Under the pieces are notes generated by a model. It did no database searches. It saw only the letters and a program-made list of their open reading frames with translations, and had not been told where the DNA came from. From CAYHGV01 sp964356135 (GTDB lineage Bacteria > Hydrothermota > Tepidihabitantia > CAYHGV01): a stretch of DNA of 19,463 nt. Where the stretch lies: NCBI GenBank assembly GCA_964356135.1, contig CAYHGV010000056.1, forward strand, positions 1 to 19,463, given 5' to 3'. Both the position numbers and the translations under genes were made by a program. This document shows positions 6,804 to 13,589 of this stretch, piece by piece (the first letter of the stretch is position 1; each line of letters opens with the position of its first letter).

Positions 6804-7342
6804 TTGTGTTCGGTCTGGGTAACCCCGGCCCAAAATACACCCGGACCCGACACAATGTCGGGTTTATGGTTGTGGATTGGTTAGCTCAGGAATTTGGGCT
6901 GCGTTTTCGCAGCTACTCCGGTTATGAACGGGCACAAAAACCGGGAGACGGTTCTCGCCTGGTTCTGGTCAAACCGACGGTATATATGAACAACTCGGGG
7001 GAAGTGGTCAAGCGCATTACCAGCCGAACCAAGCACGATTTTATTCTGATGTGCGATGATACCAACCTTCCCATTGGCCGCATCCGGATCCGGAACCGGG
7101 GCAGCGATGGCGGGCATAATGGCCTCGCCTCGGTTATCTCAGAGCTCGGGACCCCAGATTTCCCTCGCCTGCGGATAGGAATCGGCCCGGTTCCTGCCGG
7201 CTTGACTCTGACCGAATTCGTTTTAGCTCCTTTCCTTGCCGAAGAGCTGCCGATTGTTAAAGAAACAGTCATCCGGGTTGCTCTTGCGGTCCGCTTCATC
7301 ACCCAGCATGGACTGGAAGCGGCAATGAATCGGTTTAACTGA
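6800..7342 (+). CDS. pth: Peptidyl-tRNA hydrolase
   Basis: Recycles peptidyl-tRNA released by stalled ribosomes by cutting the ester bond between peptide and tRNA. The 180-residue length is close to the usual 185-195. The conserved set is complete: N8 in GLGNPG, catalytic H18 in TRHNVGF, N64 in YMNNSG, D87 in MCDDTNLP, and N107 in GSDGGHNGL, then RLRIGIGP and the FVLAPF segment. The start overlaps the rplY stop by four bases, so translation is likely coupled. This activity fits the neighbouring ribosomal-protein genes and YchF. After its stop there is a 184-base spacer with repeat-like sequence before ychF. Confidence 0.96.
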   Translation: MIVFGLGNPGPKYTRTRHNVGFMVVDWLAQEFGLRFRSYSGYERAQKPGDGSRLVLVKPTVYMNNSGEVVKRITSRTKHDFILMCDDTNLPIGRIRIRNRGSDGGHNGLASVISELGTPDFPRLRIGIGPVPAGLTLTEFVLAPFLAEELPIVKETVIRVALAVRFITQHGLEAAMNRFN

Positions 7343-7372
7343 TGATGCGGAGTGGTATCCGAATGAAACGTT

Positions 7373-7405
7373 ATGCGCAGCATAGGTGGAGCGTTGCGAC
7401 ACCAA
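7373..7405 (+). repeat. Single diverged copy of the 33-base repeat found at 18208-18306
   Basis: This 33-base stretch starts ATGCGCAGCATAGGTGGAGC and matches the minus-strand form of the 18208-18306 unit at 29 of 33 positions. If read from its ATG it gives MRSIGGALRHQ, against MRSIDGAQRHQ in the tandem copies. It lies in the pth-ychF spacer, 31 bases after the pth stop. Confidence 0.8.
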
Positions 7406-7476
7406 TGGCAACGGATAACGCGAAACGCAAAGCGTCGGTCGAACAAAGTGAAACCAATATTATTCAAGAAATTCGT

Positions 7477-7493
7477 CGGCTCGAAGCGAGCCG
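7477..7493. other. Perfect 7-bp hairpin before ychF
   Basis: CGGCTCG, AAG, CGAGCCG forms a perfect 7-base-pair stem with a 3-base loop, 33 bases before the ychF ATG. No T-run follows, so it is not a standard intrinsic terminator; it could be an attenuating or processing hairpin, or part of a decayed repeat. The rest of the 7343-7526 spacer has no convincing gene. Confidence 0.5.
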
Positions 7494-7526
7494 CACTCAT
7501 TCGATCAATTCGTTCGTCAATCTGCC

Positions 7527-8561
7527 ATGATGCGGCTTGGTATTGTTGGACTGCCCAACGCCGGTAAGTCGAGTCTCTTTAATCTGCTCACCCATGCCCG
7601 GGCAAAAGTTGACCTCTACCCCTTCACCACCATCGACCAGAATGTCGGAATCGTCGGTGTCCCGGACGAGCGGCTGCAAACCCTGGGCGAGATCCTCAAA
7701 CCACCCAAGTTGACCCCGGCAACGATCGAAATAATAGATATTGCCGGCTTGGTCGACGGTGCCAGTAAGGGTGAAGGCCTTGGTAACCAGTTCCTGGGGC
7801 ATATCCGGGAAGTCGATATGATTATTCACCTCCTCCGGTGTTTTGAAGCGTCTTCGGTACCCCATATCTACGACTCAATCAATCCAGAGCGTGATCTGGA
7901 AATTGTCGAAGCCGAACTTGCGCTTGCCGATTTGGCAGTCATAACCAACCGGCTGCACAAGATTATCAAAGGACCCAAGACCGAAGAGGTCGAACTGCTG
8001 ACTGCTCTCAATACCGTACTCGAACAGGGTCAACCGCTGCGCTGCCTCAATGCCCGGGAGTTAGAAACGGTGAAACCGTTAAATCTCTTTTGCTGTAAAC
8101 CGCTGCTCTATGCTCTCAATCTCGGCAGTAATGGTTCTAACACGTTTTCAATTAATCGCGAAAAAATCTTCACATTCTCCGCCCAGCTCGAAGAAGAAAT
8201 CGCCGACTTCGCCGAGGCGGAAAAACGGGAACTGCGCCGCAGCGTAGGACTGAACGAAGCAGGTCCGGCGGGAATCATCGAAACGAGCTTTTCTCAACTG
8301 GGTCTGATCCGCTTTTACACCGTCAAAGGTGACGAAACCCGAGCGTGGTCGGTGCCGCACGGAACGAAGATGGCCGACGCTGCCGGCAAAATCCATTCCG
8401 ATTTGAAAGAAGGTTTCATCAAATCCGAGGTCGCCAGTTTCCCCGACCTGGTTGCCGCCGGCGGGTTCCATGAAGCCAAGAACACGGGTAAGGTGCGGAT
8501 CGAAGGCCGTGAATATATCGTTCAGGACGGCGATGTGATTCTGGTAAAATTCAAAGCGTAG
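7527..8561 (+). CDS. ychF: YchF/Obg-family redox-responsive ATPase
   Basis: A 344-residue P-loop protein of the Obg-related YchF/Ola1 family, a ribosome-associated ATPase that acts as a stress regulator. G1 is GLPNAGKSS (about 9-17), G3 is DIAGLVDGASKGEGLGNQFLGHIREVD, and a C-terminal TGS domain runs from LIRFYTVKGDETRAWSVPHGT to DGDVILVKF. The G2-side YPFTTIDQNVG is present. It is about 20 residues shorter than usual (about 363), and the G4 region reads LLYALNLGSNG, where the family normally has N-V/M-x-E, the feature linked to ATP preference. ATG 7527 is followed by a second ATG at 7530; neither has a Shine-Dalgarno sequence. The stop overlaps the GGAGG used by rpsF. Confidence 0.93.
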   Translation: MMRLGIVGLPNAGKSSLFNLLTHARAKVDLYPFTTIDQNVGIVGVPDERLQTLGEILKPPKLTPATIEIIDIAGLVDGASKGEGLGNQFLGHIREVDMIIHLLRCFEASSVPHIYDSINPERDLEIVEAELALADLAVITNRLHKIIKGPKTEEVELLTALNTVLEQGQPLRCLNARELETVKPLNLFCCKPLLYALNLGSNGSNTFSINREKIFTFSAQLEEEIADFAEAEKRELRRSVGLNEAGPAGIIETSFSQLGLIRFYTVKGDETRAWSVPHGTKMADAAGKIHSDLKEGFIKSEVASFPDLVAAGGFHEAKNTGKVRIEGREYIVQDGDVILVKFKA

Positions 8562-8569
8562 GAGGTATC

Positions 8570-8902
8570 TTGAAAAATTACGAAGCCCTTTTTATTCTCT
8601 CCTCGAATCTGAAACCGGATCGGGTTGAGAGTCTCATCGGTGAGATTCGCAAAGCACTCGAAACGGAAAAGGTAGAGAATGTAACCGAGGAACCGATGGA
8701 GAAACGACCGTTAGCCTATCCGATAAAAAAGTCGACCGAAGGTTTCTTTATCACCTACCGTTTCCAGGCTCAAGCCGGTGCATTAGAGCGAATCCAGATT
8801 GCCCTCAAACACAAAGATGCGATTTTACGAAGCCTGTTCACCGTCAAGGCTTCGCCACCACCAACGGCTGATCAGCCCCGAGAACAAACCCCTGAACCAT
8901 AA
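8570..8902 (+). CDS. rpsF: 30S ribosomal protein S6
   Basis: S6 binds 16S rRNA together with S18 in the platform of the small subunit. The 110-residue protein shows the family core: MKNYEALFILSSNL, a helix, then E-x-x-x-KRPLAYPIKKSTEGFFITYRF, and the last strand HKDAILRSLFTVKA. A short Pro/Gln-rich tail follows. It starts with TTG at 8570, supported by GGAGG four bases upstream (8561-8565); there is no nearer ATG or GTG at the right place. It sits in the classic S6-SSB-S18-L9 order, 9 bases before ssb. Confidence 0.95.
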   Translation: MKNYEALFILSSNLKPDRVESLIGEIRKALETEKVENVTEEPMEKRPLAYPIKKSTEGFFITYRFQAQAGALERIQIALKHKDAILRSLFTVKASPPPTADQPREQTPEP

Positions 8903-8911
8903 GGAGAGGAA

Positions 8912-9340
8912 ATGGCTGATTTGAAATTAGGCTATCTTAATTATGTTGCACTCATCGGCAGGATAACCCAGGACCCGGAGGTGAAATACACGCCCAAGGG
9001 TACTCCGGTCTGCGGCTTTCGCCTTGCCGTCAGCCGCCGTTATCGCGATAAGGAAAGTGGCGAATACAAAGAAGAAGCCAGTTTCTTTAATGTCAGCACC
9101 TTTGGCCGCCAGGCCGAATTGTGCGGCGACTACTTGAAGAAAGGAAGTGCGGTCTTACTCGAAGGCCGATTGCGCAGCCGTTCCTGGGAAACCCAAACCG
9201 GCGACAAACGGTATGCGGTTGATATTACCGCTCTGCGCGTCCAGTTTCTCGACAAGGTTACTCCCGAAGCCGAACCAGAATCAGCGCCCGAAGAAGAACC
9301 TCAGGTCCCGAAGGAGAAGTTAGATGACTTACCATTTTAG
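8912..9340 (+). CDS. ssb: Single-stranded DNA-binding protein
   Basis: SSB coats single-stranded DNA in replication and repair. The 142-residue protein has one OB fold (residues about 10-110): NYVALIGRITQDPEVKYTPKGTPVCGFRLAVSRRY, EEASFFNVSTFGRQAELCGDYLKKGSAVLLEGRL, and the closing strand AVDITALRVQFL. The tail is acidic and Pro-rich, ending in D-D-L-P-F, the conserved tip that recruits partner proteins. AAGGAGAGG immediately precedes ATG 8912. Its position between rpsF and rpsR is widely conserved. A promoter begins two bases after its stop. Confidence 0.96.
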   Translation: MADLKLGYLNYVALIGRITQDPEVKYTPKGTPVCGFRLAVSRRYRDKESGEYKEEASFFNVSTFGRQAELCGDYLKKGSAVLLEGRLRSRSWETQTGDKRYAVDITALRVQFLDKVTPEAEPESAPEEEPQVPKEKLDDLPF

Positions 9341-9342
9341 CC

Positions 9343-9370
9343 TTGACAATCAAGACCCTAACCCTACAAT
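9343..9370 (+). promoter_or_regulatory. sigma70-type promoter between ssb and rpsR
   Basis: A perfect -35 TTGACA (9343-9348) and a -10 TACAAT (9365-9370) with a 16-base spacer lie in the 42-base gap between ssb and rpsR. The predicted start is near 9377, about six bases before the rpsR ATG. This would let rpsR-rplI-bfn be made without ssb and from a practically leaderless transcript; no Shine-Dalgarno sequence is present. Confidence 0.68.
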
Positions 9371-9382
9371 GGAAAAACTATT

Positions 9383-9586
9383 ATGAGACGAAAAACTTGT
9401 CCATTTTGTGATAGGGGTATTAAAGAGATTACCTATAAAGACCCGATGATCAGGAATTTCCTGACCGATAAGGGGAAAATTTTCCCCGGTCGGGTCTCGG
9501 GCGTTTGCGCCCGCCACCAGCGGAAGCTCACCCGGGCGATCAAGCAGGCACGGAACGCTGCCATGCTACCCTTTGCCGTAAAATAA
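9383..9586 (+). CDS. rpsR: 30S ribosomal protein S18, zinc-binding form
   Basis: A 67-residue S18. The core is visible: ITYKDPMIRNFLTDKGKIFPGRVSGVCARHQRKLTRAIKQARNAAMLPFA. It keeps four metal ligands, C6 and C9 in CPFC plus C42 and H45 in CARH, so it is the zinc-binding (C+) version rather than the cysteine-free version found in many bacteria. S18 pairs with S6 in the 30S platform. The ATG at 9383 has no Shine-Dalgarno sequence; a strong promoter places the transcript start just upstream of it. Next is rplI, five bases after the stop. Confidence 0.95.
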   Translation: MRRKTCPFCDRGIKEITYKDPMIRNFLTDKGKIFPGRVSGVCARHQRKLTRAIKQARNAAMLPFAVK

Positions 9587-9591
9587 TCATC

Positions 9592-10044
9592 ATGGAAATA
9601 ATCCTCTTGGAAGACATTGAGACTCTGGGTAAAACCGGTTCGATTATCAATGTTAGCGACGGCTATGCCCGAAATTACCTGTTACCCAAAGGCAAAGCGA
9701 TTGAAGCGACCGCAGCCAATCGAAAGCAATTAGAGACCCTCGTCAGCCAGCGTACCGCCCGGTCGGATAAGAAAAAAGCCCAGGCGTTAGCCTTACTGGC
9801 AAAGCTTGAAACCCTCGAAATAAAAATTCCGCTTCGCATTGGCAAAGACGGCAAAGCCTTCGGCGCGGTCACCGCGGCCGAGATTACGAAGGTCATTCAG
9901 GAACAGGGAATCGAACTCGACAAACACCAGCTTGAGTTGGGTGCCCCGCTTAAAGAAGCCGGCGTCTACACTATCCCCCTTTCTCTTCACCCCGAAGTCG
10001 AAGCCAAGATTACCGTTTCTATCGAAGAGGCTGCCGGTGATTGA
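9592..10044 (+). CDS. rplI: 50S ribosomal protein L9
   Basis: A 150-residue L9, a two-domain rod that extends from the L1 side of the 50S subunit and restrains translocation. The N-domain MEIILLEDIETLGKTGSIINVSDGYARNYLLPKGKA (1-36) is the family signature; a long connecting helix (about 42-75) follows, then the C-domain with GKDGKAFGAVTAAEI. ATG 9592 is where homology starts; the frame is open further upstream inside rpsR but this is not coding. Five bases separate it from rpsR, with no clear Shine-Dalgarno sequence. Its end overlaps the next gene by eight bases. Confidence 0.96.
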   Translation: MEIILLEDIETLGKTGSIINVSDGYARNYLLPKGKAIEATAANRKQLETLVSQRTARSDKKKAQALALLAKLETLEIKIPLRIGKDGKAFGAVTAAEITKVIQEQGIELDKHQLELGAPLKEAGVYTIPLSLHPEVEAKITVSIEEAAGD

Positions 10045-10519
10045 AGTAAAGGTCTCGGGTCTGGTGGTTGATAACTCCAACAACCAGCCGGTGATGTTTC
10101 TCAAAGAAGTCGGCGGTGAGCGCGTCCTCTCGATCTGGATTGGGCCGGTCGAAGCCTCCGCGATTGCCTATGCCCTGGAGGGGATGAAGTTCCAGCGACC
10201 CCTCACCATCGATCTCCTGAAGCGGATTGTCGAGGGCGTGAATGCAAAAGTCGCCAAGGTGGTGATCACCGCTTTGAAAGAAGAAACTTTCTTTGCATCG
10301 GCCGTACTCGAGACCGACGGTCGGGTGGTGTCGATTGATGCCCGGCCTTCGGATTCGGTCGCACTCGCATTACGGACCGGCGCACCGATATTCGTCGCCG
10401 AAGAGGTGATGGACACGTGCGGCACGGTCTTTACTCGGGATGAAGCAGCAACGGTTAAGGAGTTGAAGTCTCATATTAAAAATGTAGACCCCGAGCGATT
10501 CGGCGACTATTCGCTGTAA
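10037..10519 (+). CDS. Bifunctional nuclease family protein (BFN, DUF151)
   Basis: A 160-residue DUF151 protein. The pattern VIEVKVSGLVVDNSNNQPVMFLKE, RVLSIWIGPVEASAIAYALEGMKFQRPLTIDLL and SIDARPSDSVALALRTGAPIFVAEEVMD is typical of this family, several members of which have been reported to cut DNA and RNA; the role in bacteria is unsettled. GTG 10037 is chosen: GAGG lies six bases upstream, it overlaps the rplI stop by eight bases, and homology begins right after it. The frame is open far upstream inside rplI, but that part is an out-of-frame reading of L9. It appears to be the last gene of the ribosomal-protein operon. Confidence 0.88.
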   Translation: MIEVKVSGLVVDNSNNQPVMFLKEVGGERVLSIWIGPVEASAIAYALEGMKFQRPLTIDLLKRIVEGVNAKVAKVVITALKEETFFASAVLETDGRVVSIDARPSDSVALALRTGAPIFVAEEVMDTCGTVFTRDEAATVKELKSHIKNVDPERFGDYSL

Positions 10520-10556
10520 CAGGACTTTTGAACCACACAGTTCCCCAGGAGATACC

Positions 10557-10631
10557 ATGATAGTAAAAAAATGGATCGCTCATGGGGGACATGAAGGGCA
10601 GAAAACATATGCAGTTTTTAATACGGTATGA
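10557..10631 (+). CDS. Possible 24-codon peptide between the DUF151 gene and tyrS
   Basis: ATG at 10557 has a well-placed AGGAG (10547-10551, five-base spacing) and opens a 24-codon frame (MIVKKWIAHGGHEGQKTYAV... ) ending at TGA 10629. It resembles no family I recognise. It could be a small peptide, a leader for tyrS 80 bases downstream, or the stump of a decayed gene. It contains one Tyr only and no T-box features are seen nearby, so tyrosine attenuation is not supported. Confidence 0.25.
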   Translation: MIVKKWIAHGGHEGQKTYAVFNTV

Positions 10632-10711
10632 TCCACAGGATCACAATCTTCCCCGTTACTTTTTTCTGCGCACTCCGTTCTCTCTGCGGGTAACCCAAAA
10701 TTCTGAAAACC

Positions 10712-11917
10712 ATGCCCACCGCTGAAGCAACCGTCGCTCTTCTGAAAAAAAGAACCGTAGAAATCATCTCCGAAGCAGAGCTCGCCACCAAGCTGGCGCA
10801 AGCCGAAAAAAATCATTCTCCGTTGCGGGCGAAATTAGGAATCGATGCCTCCGGCCCGGAAATCCATCTCGGCTTTGCAGTCGTCTTGCGCAAGCTTCGC
10901 CAGTTCCAGGAAATAGGCCATATCGCCGTCTTAATCGTTGGCGACTTCACCGGCAAAATCGGCGACCCGGCCGGACGCTCCAAAACCCGGGTTCAACTGT
11001 CCGATCAAGAGGTCAAAAAAAATATCGAACGCTATCGGGAGCAGATTTTTAAAATTTTAATCCCTGAAAAAACCGAGTTCTGCTTCAACTCCCAGTGGTC
11101 CGACCCCCTGGGCGCAAAAGACATCATCAATCTCACCTCGAAATACACCGTCGCCCGCATCCTCGAACGCGAGGACTTCTCTACCCGGCTCAAAGACGGC
11201 ACGCCGGTTTATATCCACGAAATCCTCTACCCGATTTTTCAGGGCTACGATTCGGTAGCGGTCAAAGCCGATGTTGAGCTCGGCGGCTCTGACCAGAAAT
11301 GGAACCTCTTGGTCGGCAGGGAACTCCAGCGCGAATTCGGTCAACCACCGCAGGTGGTGATGACGATGCCGCTCCTACCCGGCACCGACGGCAAATTAAA
11401 GATGAGTAAATCGTTTAATAATTACATCGGCATCACCGAACCGCCGCGCGAAATCTACGGCAAGATTATGTCGATTCCGGACGAGAGCATTATTACGTAT
11501 TTCCAGTTGTGCACCGATTATACCGATCCGGAAATCGCCGGAATAAAGAAACGCCTGGGCGGGGGTGAAAATCCTAAGGTTTTGAAAGACGAACTCGCCC
11601 AGGCAATTATCGCTCTCTACCATTCGAAAGCCGATGCAACGCAAGCCGCCGGCGAATTCGAACGCATCTTTAAATCAAAAGGACTGCCCGATGAGATTCC
11701 GGAATTTTCGATACAGAACCAGCAGATTACTATTGTCGAGCTTCTGGTTCAATCGAAACTTTTACCCTCCAAAACCGAAGCCCGCCGCAAATTGACCGAA
11801 GGCTCAGTCTATATCGAAAACGAACGGATCACCGACCAGAATCTGGTTCTTGATGTGCAAAAACCGTTTATTATCAAAGTCGGCAAACGCCGATTTCTGA
11901 GGATCATTCCGAAATAA
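10712..11917 (+). CDS. tyrS: Tyrosyl-tRNA synthetase
   Basis: Class I aminoacyl-tRNA synthetase that charges tRNA-Tyr. The 401-residue protein has KLGIDASGPEIHLGFAVVLRKLRQFQ with the HIGH-equivalent HLGF (52-55), VGDFTGKIGDPAGRSKTR, the substrate-binding YDSVAVKADVELGGSDQKWNLLVGR, and the KMSKS loop KLKMSKSFNNYIG (228-240). A C-terminal S4 RNA-binding domain follows (about 330-400: SKTEARRKLTEGSVYIENERI). The K-M-S-K-S and long S4 form agree with the TyrRS type found in many bacteria with about 400 residues. ATG 10712 is the first good start and the N-terminal extension is a little longer than usual. The gene stands alone after a 192-base spacer and is convergent with the MFS gene. Confidence 0.95.
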   Translation: MPTAEATVALLKKRTVEIISEAELATKLAQAEKNHSPLRAKLGIDASGPEIHLGFAVVLRKLRQFQEIGHIAVLIVGDFTGKIGDPAGRSKTRVQLSDQEVKKNIERYREQIFKILIPEKTEFCFNSQWSDPLGAKDIINLTSKYTVARILEREDFSTRLKDGTPVYIHEILYPIFQGYDSVAVKADVELGGSDQKWNLLVGRELQREFGQPPQVVMTMPLLPGTDGKLKMSKSFNNYIGITEPPREIYGKIMSIPDESIITYFQLCTDYTDPEIAGIKKRLGGGENPKVLKDELAQAIIALYHSKADATQAAGEFERIFKSKGLPDEIPEFSIQNQQITIVELLVQSKLLPSKTEARRKLTEGSVYIENERITDQNLVLDVQKPFIIKVGKRRFLRIIPK

Positions 11918-11932
11918 ATTTTTTAAAAATTA

Positions 11933-11986
11933 ACCACCGAGGACACTTCCCATTATATTCATTTTATTGCATTAGATTATCTAATG
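11933..11986. repeat. Copy of the ACCAC...ATCTAATGG palindromic repeat (locus 1)
   Basis: It opens with ACCACCGAGGACAC (11933-11946), then TTCCCATTATAT, and ends with CATTAGAT-T-ATCTAATG (11970-11986), a perfect 8-bp palindrome. The same order of motifs occurs at 14511-14623, where ACCACAAAGGGCAC is followed by CCCCATTAGAT and ATCTAATGG. It sits 16 bases after the tyrS stop. Confidence 0.65.
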
Positions 11987-12038
11987 GCACGAAAGTACTT
12001 TCTCTTTTGGCGCGTCATTTTAACCATTTAACCAATGC

Positions 12039-12071
12039 GGCTTGTGCGGACCGTTTCGGTCCGAGTAAGCC
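12039..12071. other. Strong hairpin in the tyrS/MFS convergent spacer
   Basis: GGCTT (12039) pairs with AAGCC (12071), and inside it CGGACCG-TTT-CGGTCCG forms a perfect 7-bp stem with a 3-base loop; the gtg/agt between them are an internal loop. It lies between two converging genes, so it may stop transcription, but there is no following T-run on either strand. Confidence 0.45.
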
Positions 12072-12367
12072 GAACTATTTAACCGTTTGTTTTTGTGGGA
12101 GTGACCTCCCCGTCACGGAAAATTCCTTTGTTTAAATTTCTCCCCCTCGCTTTATTCTTTACTATCAAAAAGTAGCCTGGAACTTGTCTAAAAATGTCAT
12201 TGCGAGTCCACCATGTTTCATGGCGCGCAGAACAGGTGCGAGGCGAAAGTGAAGGGGTCGTGGTTTCACTCCGTTCACCTATGTCGCGTCCATACTCTAA
12301 TTTGGACGCGCCGCATAACGCAACGACTAAAAGGACTTTGGGACAAGCTCACTGTCTACTTTTCCCC
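12072..12367. other. Rest of the convergent spacer: decayed repeat-like sequence, no gene seen
   Basis: About 300 bases without a supported gene. GTGGGAGTGACCTCCCCGTC (12095-12114) can form either of two small hairpins and resembles REP-type sequences seen in many genomes. ATGTCATTGCGAG (12194-12206) followed by GGCGAAAGTGAAGG resembles another widespread spacer repeat. CCATG-TTT-CATGG lies at 12211-12223. Short open frames here have no start signals or recognisable product. Confidence 0.4.
12285..12310. other. Inverted repeat CGCGTCCA / TGGACGCG
   Basis: A perfect 8-bp stem (12285-12292 with 12303-12310) and a 10-base loop, 57 bases beyond the MFS stop codon. It could be the 3' hairpin of the MFS transcript; no T-run follows in that direction. 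Confidence 0.45.
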
Positions 12368-13579
12368 CTACTTCCGCACCGGTGATTCACGAAGCAGGGT
12401 GCTCAAGATGATGCTGACGATCATTAAACCCAGGAGCACAAGCAGCGAGAAGGTCATTGCGCCGGTCTTCGGCGACTTGAACATATCCATCCCAAAAATA
12501 AAAATTATCCCCGAAATCTGACCCATCACCAGGAGTAGACTGTTCGAAGTGCCTTCCGGCGCCGGATAGGTTATCTCGGCACCATACTGAAATCCGATCG
12601 GTCCGGAACTTAACAAAAAGAACCCGAACACAAATCCGGAGAGCAGCAAAAGCCAGTAGCTCGTCGCGAAGGTCATTCCGACCAGTCCCGGCGTCATGCC
12701 GACTAACGCCATAATAATGAACGGCTTGCGCCGGCGCAGCTTGTCCGAGAGTATCGGGACAATCAGAGCTCCAAGGATCCCGCCCAAGAGCATCAGCCCG
12801 CCAACCATGCCTGCCTGGGAGATTGAAAATCCTCTCGGTCGGACGATATTTTCAATCCAGGTCGAGACGCCGTTGAACATGCCCAGACCGATGAAAAATA
12901 TAACCAGCAGCAAAATAAAACTTTTTTGCCGAAGCATTGATTTCAGACCAGCGAACATCAACGTCCGTTCTTCCTGCCCGGCTGGACAGGGCGGAGTTTT
13001 CGGTTTTCCTCTGGCAGCAATGATAAATACCAGTGCCGCTATCGCCGCCACAACCCCGTAAATCATAAGCATCCCCCGGATGTTGTATTTGATAGTCAGG
13101 GCTGGGGTTATGAGCATGGCGGCGAGAATGCCGAGATAAATTGCGAGCGTTCCCAATCCGGCAGCAGTCGCCCGTTCGGTAATTGGAAACCACCGGGCAG
13201 CTAATTTCGTAATCGCACCGAGCACGAACGGCTGGCCGACCGCGATTCCGATCTGGGAGATAAAAACGACGGTTAAGTTCGATGCGAATAACCCCCGCGC
13301 TAACGCGAACAGACCGGTCAGGGCCGCGCCGATCCCGACCGCAACCCGGAACCCATGAGTATCAATAACCCATGCCGACGGCAGAACGACTGCGATATAA
13401 ATAACCATGAACATCATCGACAACAGACCGATCATTAAATCCGACGTGCCGTAGAATTGTGCCGCCGCGCTCGTAATCGGCGCGAAGGTTATCCAGAGTA
13501 ACTGGTTCATGGCGGCGATGAACATAAACGCCACGAGCACGACCCAGCGGTAGCCGTAGACTTTGATAGATGATTCCAT
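12368..13579 (-). CDS. MFS transporter, FLVCR-like
   Basis: A 403-residue integral membrane protein with about 12 hydrophobic segments in the 6+6 arrangement of the major facilitator superfamily and a hydrophilic central loop (ARGKPKTPPCPAGQEERT). The N-terminal YGYRWVVLVAFMFIAAMNQLLWITFAPI, the segment YGTSDLMIGLLSMMFMVIYIAVVLPSAWVIDTHGFR, and QIGIAVGQPFVLGAITKLAARWF resemble the FLVCR family, whose eukaryotic members move heme or choline/ethanolamine; bacterial members have no established substrate. The MFS loop 2-3 motif appears as D-T-H-G-F-R. AAGGAGG sits 5-7 bases before ATG 13579. It lies 10 bases after the flavodoxin/ferredoxin gene and is surely in its operon, so a redox or metal/heme-linked substrate is conceivable but unproven. 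Confidence 0.88.
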   Translation of the reverse strand: MESSIKVYGYRWVVLVAFMFIAAMNQLLWITFAPITSAAAQFYGTSDLMIGLLSMMFMVIYIAVVLPSAWVIDTHGFRVAVGIGAALTGLFALARGLFASNLTVVFISQIGIAVGQPFVLGAITKLAARWFPITERATAAGLGTLAIYLGILAAMLITPALTIKYNIRGMLMIYGVVAAIAALVFIIAARGKPKTPPCPAGQEERTLMFAGLKSMLRQKSFILLLVIFFIGLGMFNGVSTWIENIVRPRGFSISQAGMVGGLMLLGGILGALIVPILSDKLRRRKPFIIMALVGMTPGLVGMTFATSYWLLLLSGFVFGFFLLSSGPIGFQYGAEITYPAPEGTSNSLLLVMGQISGIIFIFGMDMFKSPKTGAMTFSLLVLLGLMIVSIILSTLLRESPVRK

Positions 13580-13589
13580 TAATTCCTCC

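Noticed and set aside
9505..9591. Upstream extension of rplI
   Set aside because: It reads the rpsR region in another frame; L9 homology begins exactly at ATG 9592.
9839..10036. Upstream extension of the DUF151 gene
   Set aside because: It is a frame-shifted reading of rplI, rich in Arg/Pro/Ser; family homology begins at GTG 10037, which has its own GAGG.
11918..11932. Intrinsic terminator after tyrS (AATTTTTTAAAAATT)
   Set aside because: The stem would be A/T only and too weak to call.
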